A stretch of 64,000 bases of DNA from NCBI GenBank assembly GCA_963798795.1, contig CAWCUZ010000001.1:372001-436000 (forward strand), read 5' to 3'. Under the pieces are notes generated by a model, which was given only the letters and a program-made list of their open reading frames with translations, searched no databases and was not told where the DNA came from. Of this stretch, positions 18,663 to 27,818 are shown piece after piece. The stretch is from CAWCUZ01 sp963798795 (GTDB lineage Bacteria; Acidobacteriota; Vicinamibacteria; Vicinamibacterales; SCN-69-37). Each line of letters begins with the position of its first letter. Within the stretch, counting starts at the first letter, position 1. A program made the translations under genes and the position numbers.

Positions 18663-20745
18663 CAGACGCCCGCTCCGGTGTCCGCCACTTTCAACACGAC
18701 CAACGTCATGTCGTCGTGCGGCTCCGCATCGCCGACGAACGCCTTCACGTCGCGGAGCAGGCGCTCGCGGATGCCCGCCGCGTCGAGCCCGCGGTGCGCC
18801 GTCAGCACCCGCGCCAGCGCCGCATCGCCGAACAGATCGCCCTGCGCGTTCATGGCCTCCGTGATGCCATCAGTGTAGAGCACGATGACGTCGCCCGGCC
18901 GCAGCGGACGCGTGTGCTCGGCGAGCAGCTGCTCGAACCGCTCGCCCGCGCCCGGCAGCCGCGATCCCGAGCACCATGCCGTCGGGCATGACGGATTCGG
19001 CGCGGCCGTCGCTGATCACGATCATCGGCGTGTGGCCGGCGCGCGCGCACCGTCAGCGTGCGCGCTTCCAGGTCGATGATGGCGTAGATCATCGTGATGA
19101 AACTGCGATTGTCGAGCTGGTCGGCGAGCAGCCGGTTCAGGTCGACGAGCAGGCGCCGCGGCGACTCCTCGCCGCGGCTGAGCGCCAGCATCAACCCCTT
19201 GAGCTCGGCCATGTACAGCGCGGCGGAGGTGCCCTTGCCCGAGACGTCGGCAATGAGGACACCCAGCCGGCGCGGCCCCAGCTCGAAGAAGTCGTAGTAG
19301 TCGCCGCCGACCTCGCGCGCCGGCTCGCACAGATCCGCCACGTCGAGGCCCGCCATCCGGGGCGGCTGGACGGGCAGCAGCGATTTCTGAATTTCGCGGG
19401 CGATCCGCAGTTCGTCGTCGAGCCGCTGCTTCTCGCGCTGCACGTGGAGCAGGTGCTCCATGCTGGCGCTCATGCGGTTGAAGGATTCCGCCAGGTCGCC
19501 GAGCTGGTCGCGCGACTCGATGCGGATCCGATGCGCGAAGTCGCCCTGGCGCACGCGCTCGGTGCCGGCGAACAGCTCGTGCACGGCCGACGTAATCTGC
19601 CGGGCGAGCAGCGCGCCCATGACCAGCGCGGCGCCCTGGATGATGAGCAGCAGGACGCCCAGCGCGACCAGCGTGATGAGCAGACGACTGCCGAAGTCCG
19701 AGACGAACTGCGACGCCGTGAGCCGATCGAACAGCCGCCCCGCCGGCGCGTCGAGCCGCACGGCCACGCGCCCCGACTCGCCCGTGCGCCAGTCGGTGAA
19801 GTCCATCAGGGCGACGGTGTACCGGAACAGCGAGACCAGGCCGCCGGCCGCGGCCACCGGCGCCCCGGCCCGCGGCGTGCCCGCGACCGGGGCGGGTGCC
19901 GGACCGCGACTCGCCGCGACCGACTGCGCGATGCCCTCGATGCGCACGCCCGTCCGGGCGTGCAGCTGCACGATGAGCTCGGTATCGACCGGCAGGTCGG
20001 CCACGACGGCCGCTTCGCCCGATCCGGTCGGCACGACCGCGCGGATCAACAGACGCCGCTCCTCTTCCCCGGTCGTCAGCAGGACGCCCGCGAATCCGTG
20101 CGCCGTGCGGACCCAGCCGGGGACGACGCCGGGAGCGGCGGTGTGGCGCCAGGGGCCGGCCGTCGCGAGCGGAGCGGTCGCCGACTCGGCGGCGGCGGCC
20201 GCATCGGTGGGCATCCGCGCCAGGGCGAGCGACAGGTCCGGGTACTGCCGGGCGATGGCGGCCTGTTGCGCGGCCAGGATGGCGGGCGCACTGCCGGTGC
20301 GACTCGGGAGGTCCTGCGCCACCTGGGTGGCGGCGGCGCGCACGTCTTCGAGGGCCGCGTCGAAGCCCTCGTGGAACATGTACGCCGCGAGATTGGTATA
20401 GAGCACGACACCGGCCGCCAGCACGAACACCAGCACGAGCACGACCGGCACGAACCCGAGGAAGATGTAGGAGAGGATCAGCTTGCGGCGGACGCGCCAC
20501 AGCAGCCTCCGGCGGTTCCGATGGATCGCCAGAACGGCCAGCCAGCCGATCGAGACGAGCCACGCCAGCGACACCACCTTGCGGAAAATCTCGACGACGT
20601 CCGGGAGGGCGACGGCGCGCTCGAGCAGCCAGAGCAGGACGAGAAGTCCACCCGAGAGCAGAAACAGACGTCCAGGCAGCGTGCGCAGGAGGTCCCACCG
20701 CGCGCGCGGCGGCGCCATTCCGGGGGTCTCGGGCGTCACCGGCAC
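18662..20745 (-). CDS. membrane SpoIIE/RsbU-type protein phosphatase, two frameshifts
   Basis: The N-terminal region has membrane helices (residues about 15-60 and 80-115) around a sensor domain, then a third helix with HAMP (RQITSAVHELF to SFNRMSASMEHLL). The C-terminal PP2C-type domain reads REVGGDYYDFFEL, VLIADVSGKGTSAALYM and LYTDGITEAMN, with the metal aspartates. Such proteins dephosphorylate anti-sigma-antagonists. Extra bases near 19047 and 18950 shift the frame twice. GTG 20745 or ATG 20718 is likelier than the far upstream ATG at 20853, which lies in the metB-like promoter. Confidence 0.85.
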
Positions 20746-20806
20746 GCCGCCGGCCTCGCGAGGAGTCCGCGTCTGGCGTGTCGGCTGCGATCGCACGGGG
20801 TGTAAA

Positions 20807-20835
20807 TTGAAAAGCGAATCATAACAGACTATCGT
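20807..20835 (+). promoter_or_regulatory. promoter for the PLP gamma-synthase gene
   Basis: TTGAAA (20807-20812), a 17-base spacer and TATCGT (20830-20835) stand 17 bases before ATG 20852. This is an AT-rich patch in a very GC-rich region. Confidence 0.5.
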
Positions 20836-20851
20836 TAGCCGCGACGGTCGC

Positions 20852-22009
20852 ATGAAACTGCCAGCTCACGCGCGCTTCTCCACCATCTGCATCCACGCGG
20901 GACAGGAACCGGACCCGTCGACGGGCGCCATCATCACGCCGATCTTCCAGACGTCAACCTACGTCCAGGAGGCCGTCGGGCGGCACAAGGGGTATGAGTA
21001 CGCCCGCACGCAGAATCCGACGCGGTCGGCGCTCGAGGCGAACCTGGCGGCCATCGAGGGCGGCGCGGCCGCGTTCGCCTTCGCGTCGGGGATGTCGGCC
21101 ATCAGCGCCATCACGGCGCGGCTCCGCGCCGGCGACCACGTCGTCGTCACCGACAACACGTACGGCGGGACGTTCCGGCTCTTCGACAAGGTGCTGACCC
21201 GGTACGGGTTCGAGTTCAGCTTCGTGGACACCTCCGAGCCGGCGGCGATCGAGCGGGCGTTCACCGATCGGACGCGGCTCGTGTTCGTCGAGACGCCGAC
21301 CAACCCGGTGCTGCGCCTGACCGACATCGCCGAGGCCGCCGCCATCGCCCACCGGCACGGCGCCCTGCTCGCGGTCGACAACACGTTTGCGAGCCCGTGC
21401 CTGCAGCATCCGATCGCGCTCGGCGCCGACCTGGTGGTGCACAGCACGACGAAGTACCTGAACGGCCACAGCGACTCGATCGGCGGCGTCGTGGTGGCGA
21501 CCCGGCCGGAGGACATCGAGTGGCTGAAGTTCATCCAGAACTCGGCCGGCGCGATCCTGAGCCCATTCGACTGCTGGCTGGTGCTGCGCGGCACCAAGAC
21601 GCTCGCGCTGCGGATGAAAGCGCACTCGGACAACGGCCTGGCGCTGGCGCGGTTCCTGGCGAGCCATCCCGCCGTCCGGCGGGCGATCTACCCGGGGCTC
21701 GAGAGCCATCCACAGCATGCGCTGGCGGTGCGGCAGATGCCCGATGGCCACGGCGGCATGCTCTCCTTCGAGGTGGAGTCGCCCGAGGACGCCCGGCGCG
21801 TGCTGAACCGGTTCCGGCTCATGGCCCTCGCCGAAAGCCTCGGCGGCGTCGAGACGCTCGTGTGTCACCCGGCCTCGATGACGCACGCTTCGGTCCCGGC
21901 AGAGCGGCGCGCCGCCATCGGGCTGTCGGACAGCCTCATCCGCATTTCGGCCGGCGTCGAGGACGCCGACGACCTCATCGACGACCTGAAGCAGGCGCTC
22001 GGGCGCTGA
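20852..22009 (+). CDS. cystathionine gamma-synthase / beta-lyase family PLP enzyme
   Basis: This is a 385-residue enzyme of the Cys/Met metabolism PLP family. The PLP lysine is K201 in HSTTKYLNGHSD; other family blocks are YEYARTQNPTR (substrate and PLP phosphate contact), FASGMSAI and ETPTNPVLRL. It works in trans-sulfuration between homoserine esters, cysteine and methionine. The exact reaction (MetB, MetC or a gamma-lyase) cannot be fixed from motifs alone. It has its own promoter and is convergent with cutA. Confidence 0.92.
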   Translation: MKLPAHARFSTICIHAGQEPDPSTGAIITPIFQTSTYVQEAVGRHKGYEYARTQNPTRSALEANLAAIEGGAAAFAFASGMSAISAITARLRAGDHVVVTDNTYGGTFRLFDKVLTRYGFEFSFVDTSEPAAIERAFTDRTRLVFVETPTNPVLRLTDIAEAAAIAHRHGALLAVDNTFASPCLQHPIALGADLVVHSTTKYLNGHSDSIGGVVVATRPEDIEWLKFIQNSAGAILSPFDCWLVLRGTKTLALRMKAHSDNGLALARFLASHPAVRRAIYPGLESHPQHALAVRQMPDGHGGMLSFEVESPEDARRVLNRFRLMALAESLGGVETLVCHPASMTHASVPAERRAAIGLSDSLIRISAGVEDADDLIDDLKQALGR

Positions 22010-22022
22010 TGCCGCCGGGAAT

Positions 22023-22340
22023 TCAGGCGGTCGAGTCGCCGATCCACCGCAAGTACGCCGGGTTGCCCGTGGCGATCGGCACGACGGCGAACTCCGGCAC
22101 GTCGTACGGATGGCGCGCGCGCAGGCCCTCCCAGAGCGCATCGACGCGCGCGCGCGTGGTCTTGATGACCAGCTGCTGTTCCTGGCCGGTCTCGATCGCC
22201 CCCTCCCATCGATAGACCGACGTGACCGCGGGAACGATGGTCACGCACGCGGCCAGCCGCCGCTCCACGAGCTCATGGGCCAACGCGGCCGCATCCGCCT
22301 CGGCCGGCAGCGTCGTCAAGACGAGGACGAATTCGTGCAT
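22023..22340 (-). CDS. cutA: divalent-cation tolerance protein CutA
   Basis: The 105-residue product is a small trimeric ferredoxin-like-fold protein with the family blocks RRLAACVTIVPAVTSVYRWEG, EQQLVIKTT, and HPYDVPEFAVVPI near the C-terminus. It has been linked to copper tolerance but its biochemical role is unsettled. ATG 22340 fits the family start; an ATG at 22364 would add eight unusual residues. Confidence 0.95.
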   Translation of the reverse strand: MHEFVLVLTTLPAEADAAALAHELVERRLAACVTIVPAVTSVYRWEGAIETGQEQQLVIKTTRARVDALWEGLRARHPYDVPEFAVVPIATGNPAYLRWIGDSTA

Positions 22341-22356
22341 GGGCCCTATTTTCTCC

Positions 22357-22385
22357 TTGTACACGCGTCGAAAAACTGGTAGAAC
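22357..22385 (+). promoter_or_regulatory. promoter of the ftsB-like gene
   Basis: TTGTAC (22357-22362), a 17-base spacer and TAGAAC (22380-22385) are followed by nine bases and ATG 22395. The predicted mRNA start is within about three bases of the ATG. Confidence 0.6.
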
Positions 22386-22394
22386 GTATCAGAC

Positions 22395-22790
22395 ATGAGC
22401 GACGCTCCCGAGATCGCGCGCGTGAGTTCCGCGGATCGCCGTCCGCGCCGCGCGCGTCATACGACCCAGCAGGTCCGCGACCGCCGCCGCCGGATCATCA
22501 CCTACGCCCTGCTCACCGGGTCGATCGTGCTGATGATCAGCGCGCTGGTCGGCGAGAACGGCTACCTGGCGACGCTGCGCGCCCGGCGCGATCAGCAGTC
22601 GCTGCTGTCGGAGATCGTCCGACTGCGCCACGAGAATCAGGACTACCTCGATCGTATCCACCGGCTGAAGAGCGACGCGGGCGCGATCGAAGACGAGGCC
22701 CGCCGCGAACTCGGGCTCGTCCGCCCCGGCGAGACGCTCGTCATCGTCCGCGACGCCCGGCCCGCCCTGCCGGGCAAGTCCGACCGCTAG
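22395..22790 (+). CDS. FtsB/DivIC-family cell-division protein
   Basis: The 131-residue single-pass membrane protein has a basic cytoplasmic N-terminus of about 38 residues, one membrane helix (residues about 36-55), a periplasmic coiled coil (QQSLLSEIVRLRHENQDYLDRIHRL) and a final EDEARRELGLVRPGE motif typical of FtsB/DivIC. The family bridges FtsL and FtsQ in the divisome. A promoter directly precedes the ATG, and the message may be leaderless. Confidence 0.88.
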   Translation: MSDAPEIARVSSADRRPRRARHTTQQVRDRRRRIITYALLTGSIVLMISALVGENGYLATLRARRDQQSLLSEIVRLRHENQDYLDRIHRLKSDAGAIEDEARRELGLVRPGETLVIVRDARPALPGKSDR

Positions 22791-22826
22791 CAGCCCGGGC
22801 CGCCCCCGTGGCGCCCCGCCCCGTCC

Positions 22827-23483
22827 ATGTCCGCGTTCATCGACTTCGTTCTTCACAGCGACCGCCATCTGCTCGAGTTCGTCCAGACCTACGGCGCTGG
22901 ATGGGTGTACGGCCTCCTGTTCTTCATCGTGTTCGCGGAAACCGGGTTCGTGGTGACGCCGTTCCTGCCCGGCGACTCGCTGCTGTTCGCAGCGGGCGCC
23001 CTGGCGGCCAGCGGAGTGCTCAGCGCGCCGGCGGCGATCGGGTTGATGGCGTTCGCGGCGTTCGCGGGCAATACCGTGAACTATGGCGTTGGACGCGCCG
23101 TCGGTCCGCGGGTGTTCCACGCGACCGACGAGACGGGCTGGACCCACAGGCTGCTCAATCGCGAGCACCTGGTTCGGGCGCACGGATTCTTCGAGCGCTA
23201 CGGCGGCAAGGCGATCGTGCTGGGGCGGTTCGTGCCGATCGTGCGGACGTTCGTGCCATTCGTGGCCGGGGCGGCGTCGATGTCGCCGGGCGCGTTCCTG
23301 CTCTACAACGCTCTCGGGGCCGGCGCGTGGGTCGTGCTCTGTCTGGGCGCCGGATTCGCATTCGGCAACGTGCCGGCGGTGAAGGAGAACTTCGCCCTCG
23401 TCACGCTCGGGATCGTGGGGTTGTCGGTGCTGCCGATGGTCATCGGCTACTTCCGCCACCGCCGGGGCGCGCGGCTGGGCTGA
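22827..23483 (+). CDS. DedA-family membrane protein
   Basis: The 218-residue inner-membrane protein has the SNARE-associated/DedA core: FIVFAETGFVVTPFLPGDSLLF, GNTVNYGVGR, and FFERYGGKAIVLGRFVPIVRTFVPFVAG. Two re-entrant loops and C-terminal helices are visible. Bacterial DedA proteins act in lipid-carrier or phospholipid recycling and membrane-potential homeostasis. It lies 36 bases after the ftsB-like gene on the same strand. Confidence 0.93.
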   Translation: MSAFIDFVLHSDRHLLEFVQTYGAGWVYGLLFFIVFAETGFVVTPFLPGDSLLFAAGALAASGVLSAPAAIGLMAFAAFAGNTVNYGVGRAVGPRVFHATDETGWTHRLLNREHLVRAHGFFERYGGKAIVLGRFVPIVRTFVPFVAGAASMSPGAFLLYNALGAGAWVVLCLGAGFAFGNVPAVKENFALVTLGIVGLSVLPMVIGYFRHRRGARLG

Positions 23484-23501
23484 CCGCGCCCGGGGGCCGG
23501 A

Positions 23502-24095
23502 TCACCGCAATCGGCCCGACTGATCCATCCGCGCGAGCGTGTCCTCGACCTTCGCGACGTAGTTGAGGGTTTCCTCGTAGCGCCAGCGCGGCACCTGCGG
23601 CGCGATGATCTCGATGCTGGGCCATGCGCGGTGGTCGAGCGCGCGCTCCTGCGCCACCTTCTGCGCCCGCAGCAGCGTGGTGCGTCCGGCGTTGTAGCTG
23701 CCCAGTGTGAACTGTTTGCGATGGCCCACCGCGGCGTCCTTCATCCATTCGCGGTAGAGCTGGCGGTCGTGGTAGACGCCCGCGGCAATGTTCCACTCCG
23801 GGTCGTTCATGTCGCCCAGCTCGGGGTTCTTCGACTTCACTTCCTTGAAGGTCGATGGCATCAACTGCATGATGCCGCGGGCGCCGACCCAGCTCCGCGC
23901 GGCCGCGTCCAGGCCGCTCTCGGCCATCGCCTGGGCCTTGAAGAACCGCCAGTCGAACGCCGGCCCGAAGAAGCGCTTCGAATACTTGCGGAACATCGCG
24001 TCGTAGCGCGACGTCACCGTCTGGGCACCGGCCGCGCCGGCCGTTGTCGCCAGCACGAGAACCGCGAGGATGGACACGCTGAGGCGTCTGGGCAC
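23502..24095 (-). CDS. secreted lytic transglycosylase (SLT family)
   Basis: The 197-residue product has a signal peptide of about 24 residues and an SLT domain. The catalytic glutamate lies in AMAESGLD, followed by GARGIMQLMPSTF and GSYNAGRTTL. It cleaves peptidoglycan in the periplasm to 1,6-anhydro products. It is a minimal version with only the catalytic lobe. It is convergent with the DedA gene. Confidence 0.93.
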   Translation of the reverse strand: MPRRLSVSILAVLVLATTAGAAGAQTVTSRYDAMFRKYSKRFFGPAFDWRFFKAQAMAESGLDAAARSWVGARGIMQLMPSTFKEVKSKNPELGDMNDPEWNIAAGVYHDRQLYREWMKDAAVGHRKQFTLGSYNAGRTTLLRAQKVAQERALDHRAWPSIEIIAPQVPRWRYEETLNYVAKVEDTLARMDQSGRLR

Positions 24096-24129
24096 GTTCG
24101 CTTGACCTCCTGTGAGGGCCGCTGACCGG

Positions 24130-24333
24130 CTAGTTCAACGCTCCCCCGACGATCATGGCGATCGCCAGGAAGATCGCGGCAATGACGATGCCGACCGCGA
24201 TATTCCCGTTCTTGAGCTCGACCGGGAAATCCACCTGCGGCGTGAGCCAGTCGATGACCCGGTAGGAGACGAACATCAACACCACGCCGAGAATGGCGTA
24301 GAGGAAGTTCAGTCCGACGATCTGCCATTCCAT
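24130..24333 (-). CDS. small membrane protein, DUF350-like
   Basis: The 67-residue product has two membrane helices (VGLNFLYAILGVVLMFVSYR and NIAVGIVIAAIFLAIAMIVG). It resembles a single DUF350 repeat, a family found beside redox or phage-shock genes. The ATG at 24333 has GGAGCAGG upstream. It precedes the lytic transglycosylase gene by 34 bases on the same strand. Confidence 0.75.
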   Translation of the reverse strand: MEWQIVGLNFLYAILGVVLMFVSYRVIDWLTPQVDFPVELKNGNIAVGIVIAAIFLAIAMIVGGALN

Positions 24334-24489
24334 GCGGGGAGCCTGCTCCGGCAGCCAGTCTGAATTACGTTGCGCCGAGCGTATTGTAAGCCAGTCGGAT
24401 GACGCTGAAACACCCCATCGCCGCAGAATCGTGGCCGGTTCGACTCCGTGCTCCAGCCGGAAATACACGACAAAAATGTAACAGTTGGC

Positions 24490-24715
24490 TGTGTCGCCTG
24501 CTCGGGGCGCAGGGCTTCGAGCGGGCTGATGCGCGCAACGCGGAGCGACGGGCTGACGGCCGCAGCGAGGCCGCCGACCAGGATGCAGCCCATCACGGCG
24601 AGTAGACCGCCGGATCATGCGATGACGTCTGGTACAGAAGCGGCTGATGACCCGGCCGCCCAGGCGGCCGCGGTCACGATGCCGACGGCCGCGGGACGCA
24701 TCAGGATGCCATGAT
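24490..24715 (-). pseudogene. 3' fossil of a MacB/FtsX-type (ADOP) permease
   Basis: Translated with frame changes, the minus strand shows GILMRPAAVGIVTAAA, then SSHDPAVYS, MGCILVGGLAAAVSPSLRVA and RISPLEALRPE. These are the last membrane helices and closing motif of acidobacterial duplicated-orphan permeases. There is no start and at least one frame break. The fossil begins exactly where the DUF488 gene stops, so an insertion or deletion removed the rest. Confidence 0.6.
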
Positions 24716-25093
24716 GGTCGCGCCGTGCTCGAGGAGCAGCGCGCGCAGCACCGACCGGTGACAGCGCGACTCGTCGGCGCAGTAGCAGCCGACGGAGAAG
24801 TCCGCCCCGTGCGACAGCGCCGAGAGCAGAAGCAGGAGGCGCACGGCCTCGGGCCGTTTCATCTCGGCGCGGTATCGCCTCGTGAACCGGGCCCAGCGCC
24901 GTTCATCCTCGGCGCGAAGGGCTTCCGTGACGAGCGCCTCCGATGGCGCCAGCTCCGGGAGCCAGACGTCGTAGAAGTTCCGCGAGGCATACGCCGTTTT
25001 CGGCACACCGCGCGGCGGCCGGCGCACGGTGCCGATGCGAAGCCCTTCACCGTTCGCCCGCGGAGTTCCGAGACGGACGACCCTCACGGCCAT
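24701..25093 (-). CDS. DUF488 family protein
   Basis: The 130-residue product has the DUF488 features: LRIGTVRRPPRGVPK at the start, FYDVWLPELAPS, and the conserved VGCYCADESRCHRSVLRALL near the end with Cys and His residues. The family is of unknown function (YeaO-like), often near stress genes. ATG 25093 gives the usual start; an upstream ATG at 25144 adds a basic tail with no family match. It is followed by the permease fossil. Confidence 0.85.
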   Translation of the reverse strand: MAVRVVRLGTPRANGEGLRIGTVRRPPRGVPKTAYASRNFYDVWLPELAPSEALVTEALRAEDERRWARFTRRYRAEMKRPEAVRLLLLLSALSHGADFSVGCYCADESRCHRSVLRALLLEHGATIMAS

Positions 25094-25205
25094 GACGCGT
25101 CTCCTCTTTCCTGGCGGTGGGAGCAGGACGCTCGTCGCGCGCACGTCCGCTGGCGTTCGATCCGGATCGCCGCGGACCAGGCCGAGAGCCCAAAGCCGCC
25201 TGCTG

Positions 25206-25631
25206 TCACCGGGCCCGTACGCGGAATCCCTCGAGCTGCGCGCAGCGCGCCAGCGACTTGTCGAGTGTGACGAAATCGAGCGTCTCGGGCCGGTCGTCGG
25301 CGGCGAGCAGGGCAGCGCCCAGTTGCATGGCGTCAGCGGCCGTGAGCGGGTGGACGCTGACGAGCCGCTCGGCCCGGCGCCGGACGCCCTCGACGTGGGT
25401 CACGGCCGCCCACCGCGCGAACAGGTCCATCGCCTCGACCCGCACGCCCGGCAGCAGATCCCCGAGCTCGGTGGTCATCCGGCCGAGGCGCGAGAGCACC
25501 GACAGCAGTTCGACGCTCGTGAGCATCCACACGACGACGTCGCGGTCCCTGGCGATCAGGCGCCGCATCGCCGGCGTGGCGGGCTCGTCGAGGATGAGCG
25601 GGACGAGCGCGGACGTGTCCCAGAACGTCAC
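25206..25631 (-). CDS. vapC: PIN-domain toxin of a VapBC pair
   Basis: The 141-residue PIN ribonuclease has the acidic active-site residues in FWDTSALVPL (D5), SVELLSVLSRL, AADAMQLGAALLA and DFVTLDKSLA. VapC toxins cut tRNA or rRNA. The start is GTG 25631, overlapping the antitoxin stop by GTGA, which fixes it. No stop separates it from other long open frame on this strand, but codon choice and motifs define the gene. Confidence 0.9.
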   Translation of the reverse strand: MTFWDTSALVPLILDEPATPAMRRLIARDRDVVVWMLTSVELLSVLSRLGRMTTELGDLLPGVRVEAMDLFARWAAVTHVEGVRRRAERLVSVHPLTAADAMQLGAALLAADDRPETLDFVTLDKSLARCAQLEGFRVRAR

Positions 25632-25966
25632 CGCCGGCTCGCGCGCCGCATCTCGAGCAGGACGTTCACCGCGCTCCGACTGCGCCTGGGCCGCCGAGTC
25701 GGTGGATGCTGCTCGAGCCACTTCGCGACCGCCTGCGGGTCGCCGGGCGACAGGATGCCCTGACGCGCCAGATCCGCGACGCGCGCGGCCGTCTCGTCGG
25801 GCGTGCCGCCGGCGGTCTGCCGCGCCGCCGGCCCGCCATGGACGAAGGGGACGATGCGGGCGACCGGCGTGTCGCGGTCGAGGACGGTGATTTCGCCCCC
25901 GCGCCGCACGCGTGTCAGGTGCCGCGAGAGATTGTTCTTCAGGTCGGCTATCTTGACCTGTTTCAT
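25628..25966 (-). CDS. vapB: Phd/YefM-type antitoxin of the VapBC pair
   Basis: The 112-residue product has a DNA-binding start typical of Phd/YefM antitoxins (KIADLKNNLSRHLTRVRRGGEITVLDRDTPVARI), and a C-terminal toxin-binding tail. It lies upstream of, and overlaps, vapC. It should repress its own promoter, which sits directly against the ATG. Confidence 0.88.
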   Translation of the reverse strand: MKQVKIADLKNNLSRHLTRVRRGGEITVLDRDTPVARIVPFVHGGPAARQTAGGTPDETAARVADLARQGILSPGDPQAVAKWLEQHPPTRRPRRSRSAVNVLLEMRRASRR

Positions 25967-25972
25967 ATAGCC

Positions 25973-26001
25973 ATAATAGCTCTAAGGTCCAAGAGTTCCA
26001 A
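25973..26001 (-). promoter_or_regulatory. vapBC promoter built partly from a minisatellite
   Basis: On the minus strand TTGGAA (26001-25996), 17 bases and TATTAT (25978-25973) precede ATG 25966 by only six bases. The -35 box belongs to the CCTTGG repeat tract at 25982-26015. The transcript is predicted to be leaderless. Confidence 0.6.
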
Positions 26002-26015
26002 GGTCCCAAGGTCCC
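25982..26015. repeat. AAGGTCCC minisatellite, copy 2
   Basis: The tract contains AAGGTCC, AAGAGTTCC, AAGGTCCC and AAGGTCCC in a row, upstream of vapB. It is similar in unit to tracts at 6938-6966 and 33714-33802. Confidence 0.6.
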
Positions 26016-26522
26016 GCCGCGTGCGGGCGGGCGACGGCGCCCGGACGGCACTCCGCCGCCGCAGGTGCCGGGCTCCATCACGCTGCGGTCTGCTGCTCCT
26101 TTGGAGGAGGCGGGGCGGAGCTGGACGTCGTCGTGATTCCGCCCGGCGATGGGCTTCTCAGTGTGGCTGAAAACTTCGGGGGAAGATGCTGACAGCCGCC
26201 GGCGGTCAGTCCGGCGCGGCGGCTGTCGGCGCCGAAGCGCGGACACCTTCGGTTGGTTCACGCCCAGCACCGCGGCGGCTTCGGCCTGGGCGAGCTTGCG
26301 CTGTTCGAGCACCTGCTTGAGCGCGTAGGCCAAGCGCAATTTCGTCTGAGGCTCGGACGCATCGGGATATCGAATCAAGGCCTCCGCCAGGGCCTGCGTG
26401 CGGACGTGCCCAGTGGACGGCGTCAGAGCTCGCCCCGATGCCGCCGAAGTCGGTCGGGTAGGACGTGCAGCAGCGAAGATGCACGGCTCAAACGATGCGC
26501 GGTTTAAAATGGTGCCGACGTC
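26016..26522. other. intergenic stretch with only an antitoxin fossil
   Basis: Apart from the decayed XRE antitoxin at 26236-26400 I see no gene in this stretch. A TAAAAT box (26505-26510) lies 12 bases before the glycosyltransferase ATG and is the only promoter-like patch. Confidence 0.4.
26236..26400 (-). pseudogene. decayed HigA-type XRE antitoxin
   Basis: The minus strand encodes ALAEALIRYPDASEPQTK, LRLAYALKQVLEQRKLAQAE and AAVLGVNQPKVSALR. This aligns with the intact antitoxin at 30072-30416 (LRLAYALNQLLEGRKLSQAG, ARVLGVSQPKVSALR). After KVSALR the frame no longer matches, and no toxin gene precedes it. It is the helix-turn-helix part of a dead duplicate. Confidence 0.65.
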
Positions 26523-27818
26523 ATGGCCTCGTTCCTGTTTTGCACCAAGCCCGCACACGGTCACGTTAACCCGGTCCTGCCCGTCGCGCGGGAGTTGGTC
26601 GCGCGCGGGCATCGCGTCACGTGGTACACCGGAACCGCCTTCAGCGACGCGGTCGCTGCGACGGGCGCGGCGCATGCCCCGGTGCGCCGAGCGCCCGACT
26701 TCGGCGGCCGCGACACCGTCGCGGCGTATCGCGCCTCCATCGATCCGAATGCGGAGAAGCTCCGGGGGCTCGCTGCCGCCAGGTTCGACGTGCGGCATCT
26801 TTGCTACGAGGTGGCTGCCAGGGAATTCGAGGACGTCTGCGAGCTGATCGACGTCGCCCCGGTGGACGCTGTCCTCTCGGACAACGTAACGCTGGGGGCG
26901 CTCTACGCCTGCGAGAAGCTGCGTCTGCCCCGCGCGGTCTTTGCGATCAGCGTCCTGGGTCTGAGCGGTCCCGAGGTGCCTCCGTTCGGGCTCGGTCTGC
27001 AACCGCTGGCCGGACCCATCGGCCGACTGCGCAACCGGCTGCTCACCTGGTTCATGAGCTCGCTCCTGCTGGACGAGGCCGTCCGCCACGGTGATCGCGT
27101 GCGGGAGACGCTCGGTTTGCCTCCCGCGGGGCAGTGGTTCGTCGACTGGTCGCTCGAGGTGTGCGACGTGTGGCTGCAAGCCACCGCTCCAGAGTTCGAA
27201 TATCCGCGCCGCGAGATCCCGGCGAAGGTGCGCTTCATCGGCCCGCTGCTCCCCCCCGAACCTGCCACGTTCACTCCGCCCGCCTGGTGGCCAGAGCTCG
27301 ACCGAGGCCTTCCGGTGGTGCTCGTCACGCAGGGCACCGTCCGCTCCGATCCCAGCGAGCTCATCCAGCCCGTGCTCGAAGCCCTGAGCAGCGAGGACCT
27401 GTTGGTCGTGGCGACCACGGGAGGCACCGAACTCGCAGGGCCGCTGCCGGGGAACGCTCGCGTCGAGCGGTTCATCTCCTACCATCACCTCTTGCCACGC
27501 GTCAGCGCCATGATCACCAATGCCGGATACGGCGGCGTGCAAATGGCGCTGCGCTACGGAGTGCCTCTGATCTGCGCGGGTCGAACGGAGGAGAAGCCCG
27601 AGATCTGCGCGCGCGTCGCCTGGTCCGGCGCCGGCCTCGATCTGAAAACCCATACGCCGCGCCCTGCGAAGATTCGACACGCGGTGCGCGAAGTGCTTTC
27701 CAATCGACGGTACACGGACCGCGCCCGGTCGATCGGCGACGCGCTGGCGCGATTCGACGCGCCACGCGAGGCCGCCGAGTTGCTCGAAGGGCTCGTCCAC
27801 GACAGCCAGGTGGCGTAG
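26523..27818 (+). CDS. MGT-type glycosyltransferase (GT1 family)
   Basis: The 431-residue two-Rossmann GT-B enzyme starts with FCTKPAHGHVNPVLPVARELVARGH, as in macrolide and UDP-glucuronosyl transferases. The C-terminal donor-binding part has VLVTQGTV, FISYHHLLPRVSAMITNAGYGGVQMAL and GVPLICAG. It would glycosylate a small lipophilic acceptor, identity unknown. There is no ribosome site; a TAAAAT box lies 12 bases upstream. Codon use is slightly less GC-biased than its neighbours, which fits its position in an accessory island. Confidence 0.88.
   Translation: MASFLFCTKPAHGHVNPVLPVARELVARGHRVTWYTGTAFSDAVAATGAAHAPVRRAPDFGGRDTVAAYRASIDPNAEKLRGLAAARFDVRHLCYEVAAREFEDVCELIDVAPVDAVLSDNVTLGALYACEKLRLPRAVFAISVLGLSGPEVPPFGLGLQPLAGPIGRLRNRLLTWFMSSLLLDEAVRHGDRVRETLGLPPAGQWFVDWSLEVCDVWLQATAPEFEYPRREIPAKVRFIGPLLPPEPATFTPPAWWPELDRGLPVVLVTQGTVRSDPSELIQPVLEALSSEDLLVVATTGGTELAGPLPGNARVERFISYHHLLPRVSAMITNAGYGGVQMALRYGVPLICAGRTEEKPEICARVAWSGAGLDLKTHTPRPAKIRHAVREVLSNRRYTDRARSIGDALARFDAPREAAELLEGLVHDSQVA

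Noticed and set aside
24490..24715. A live ABC permease gene
   Set aside because: Only the last helices remain, in more than one frame, without a start.
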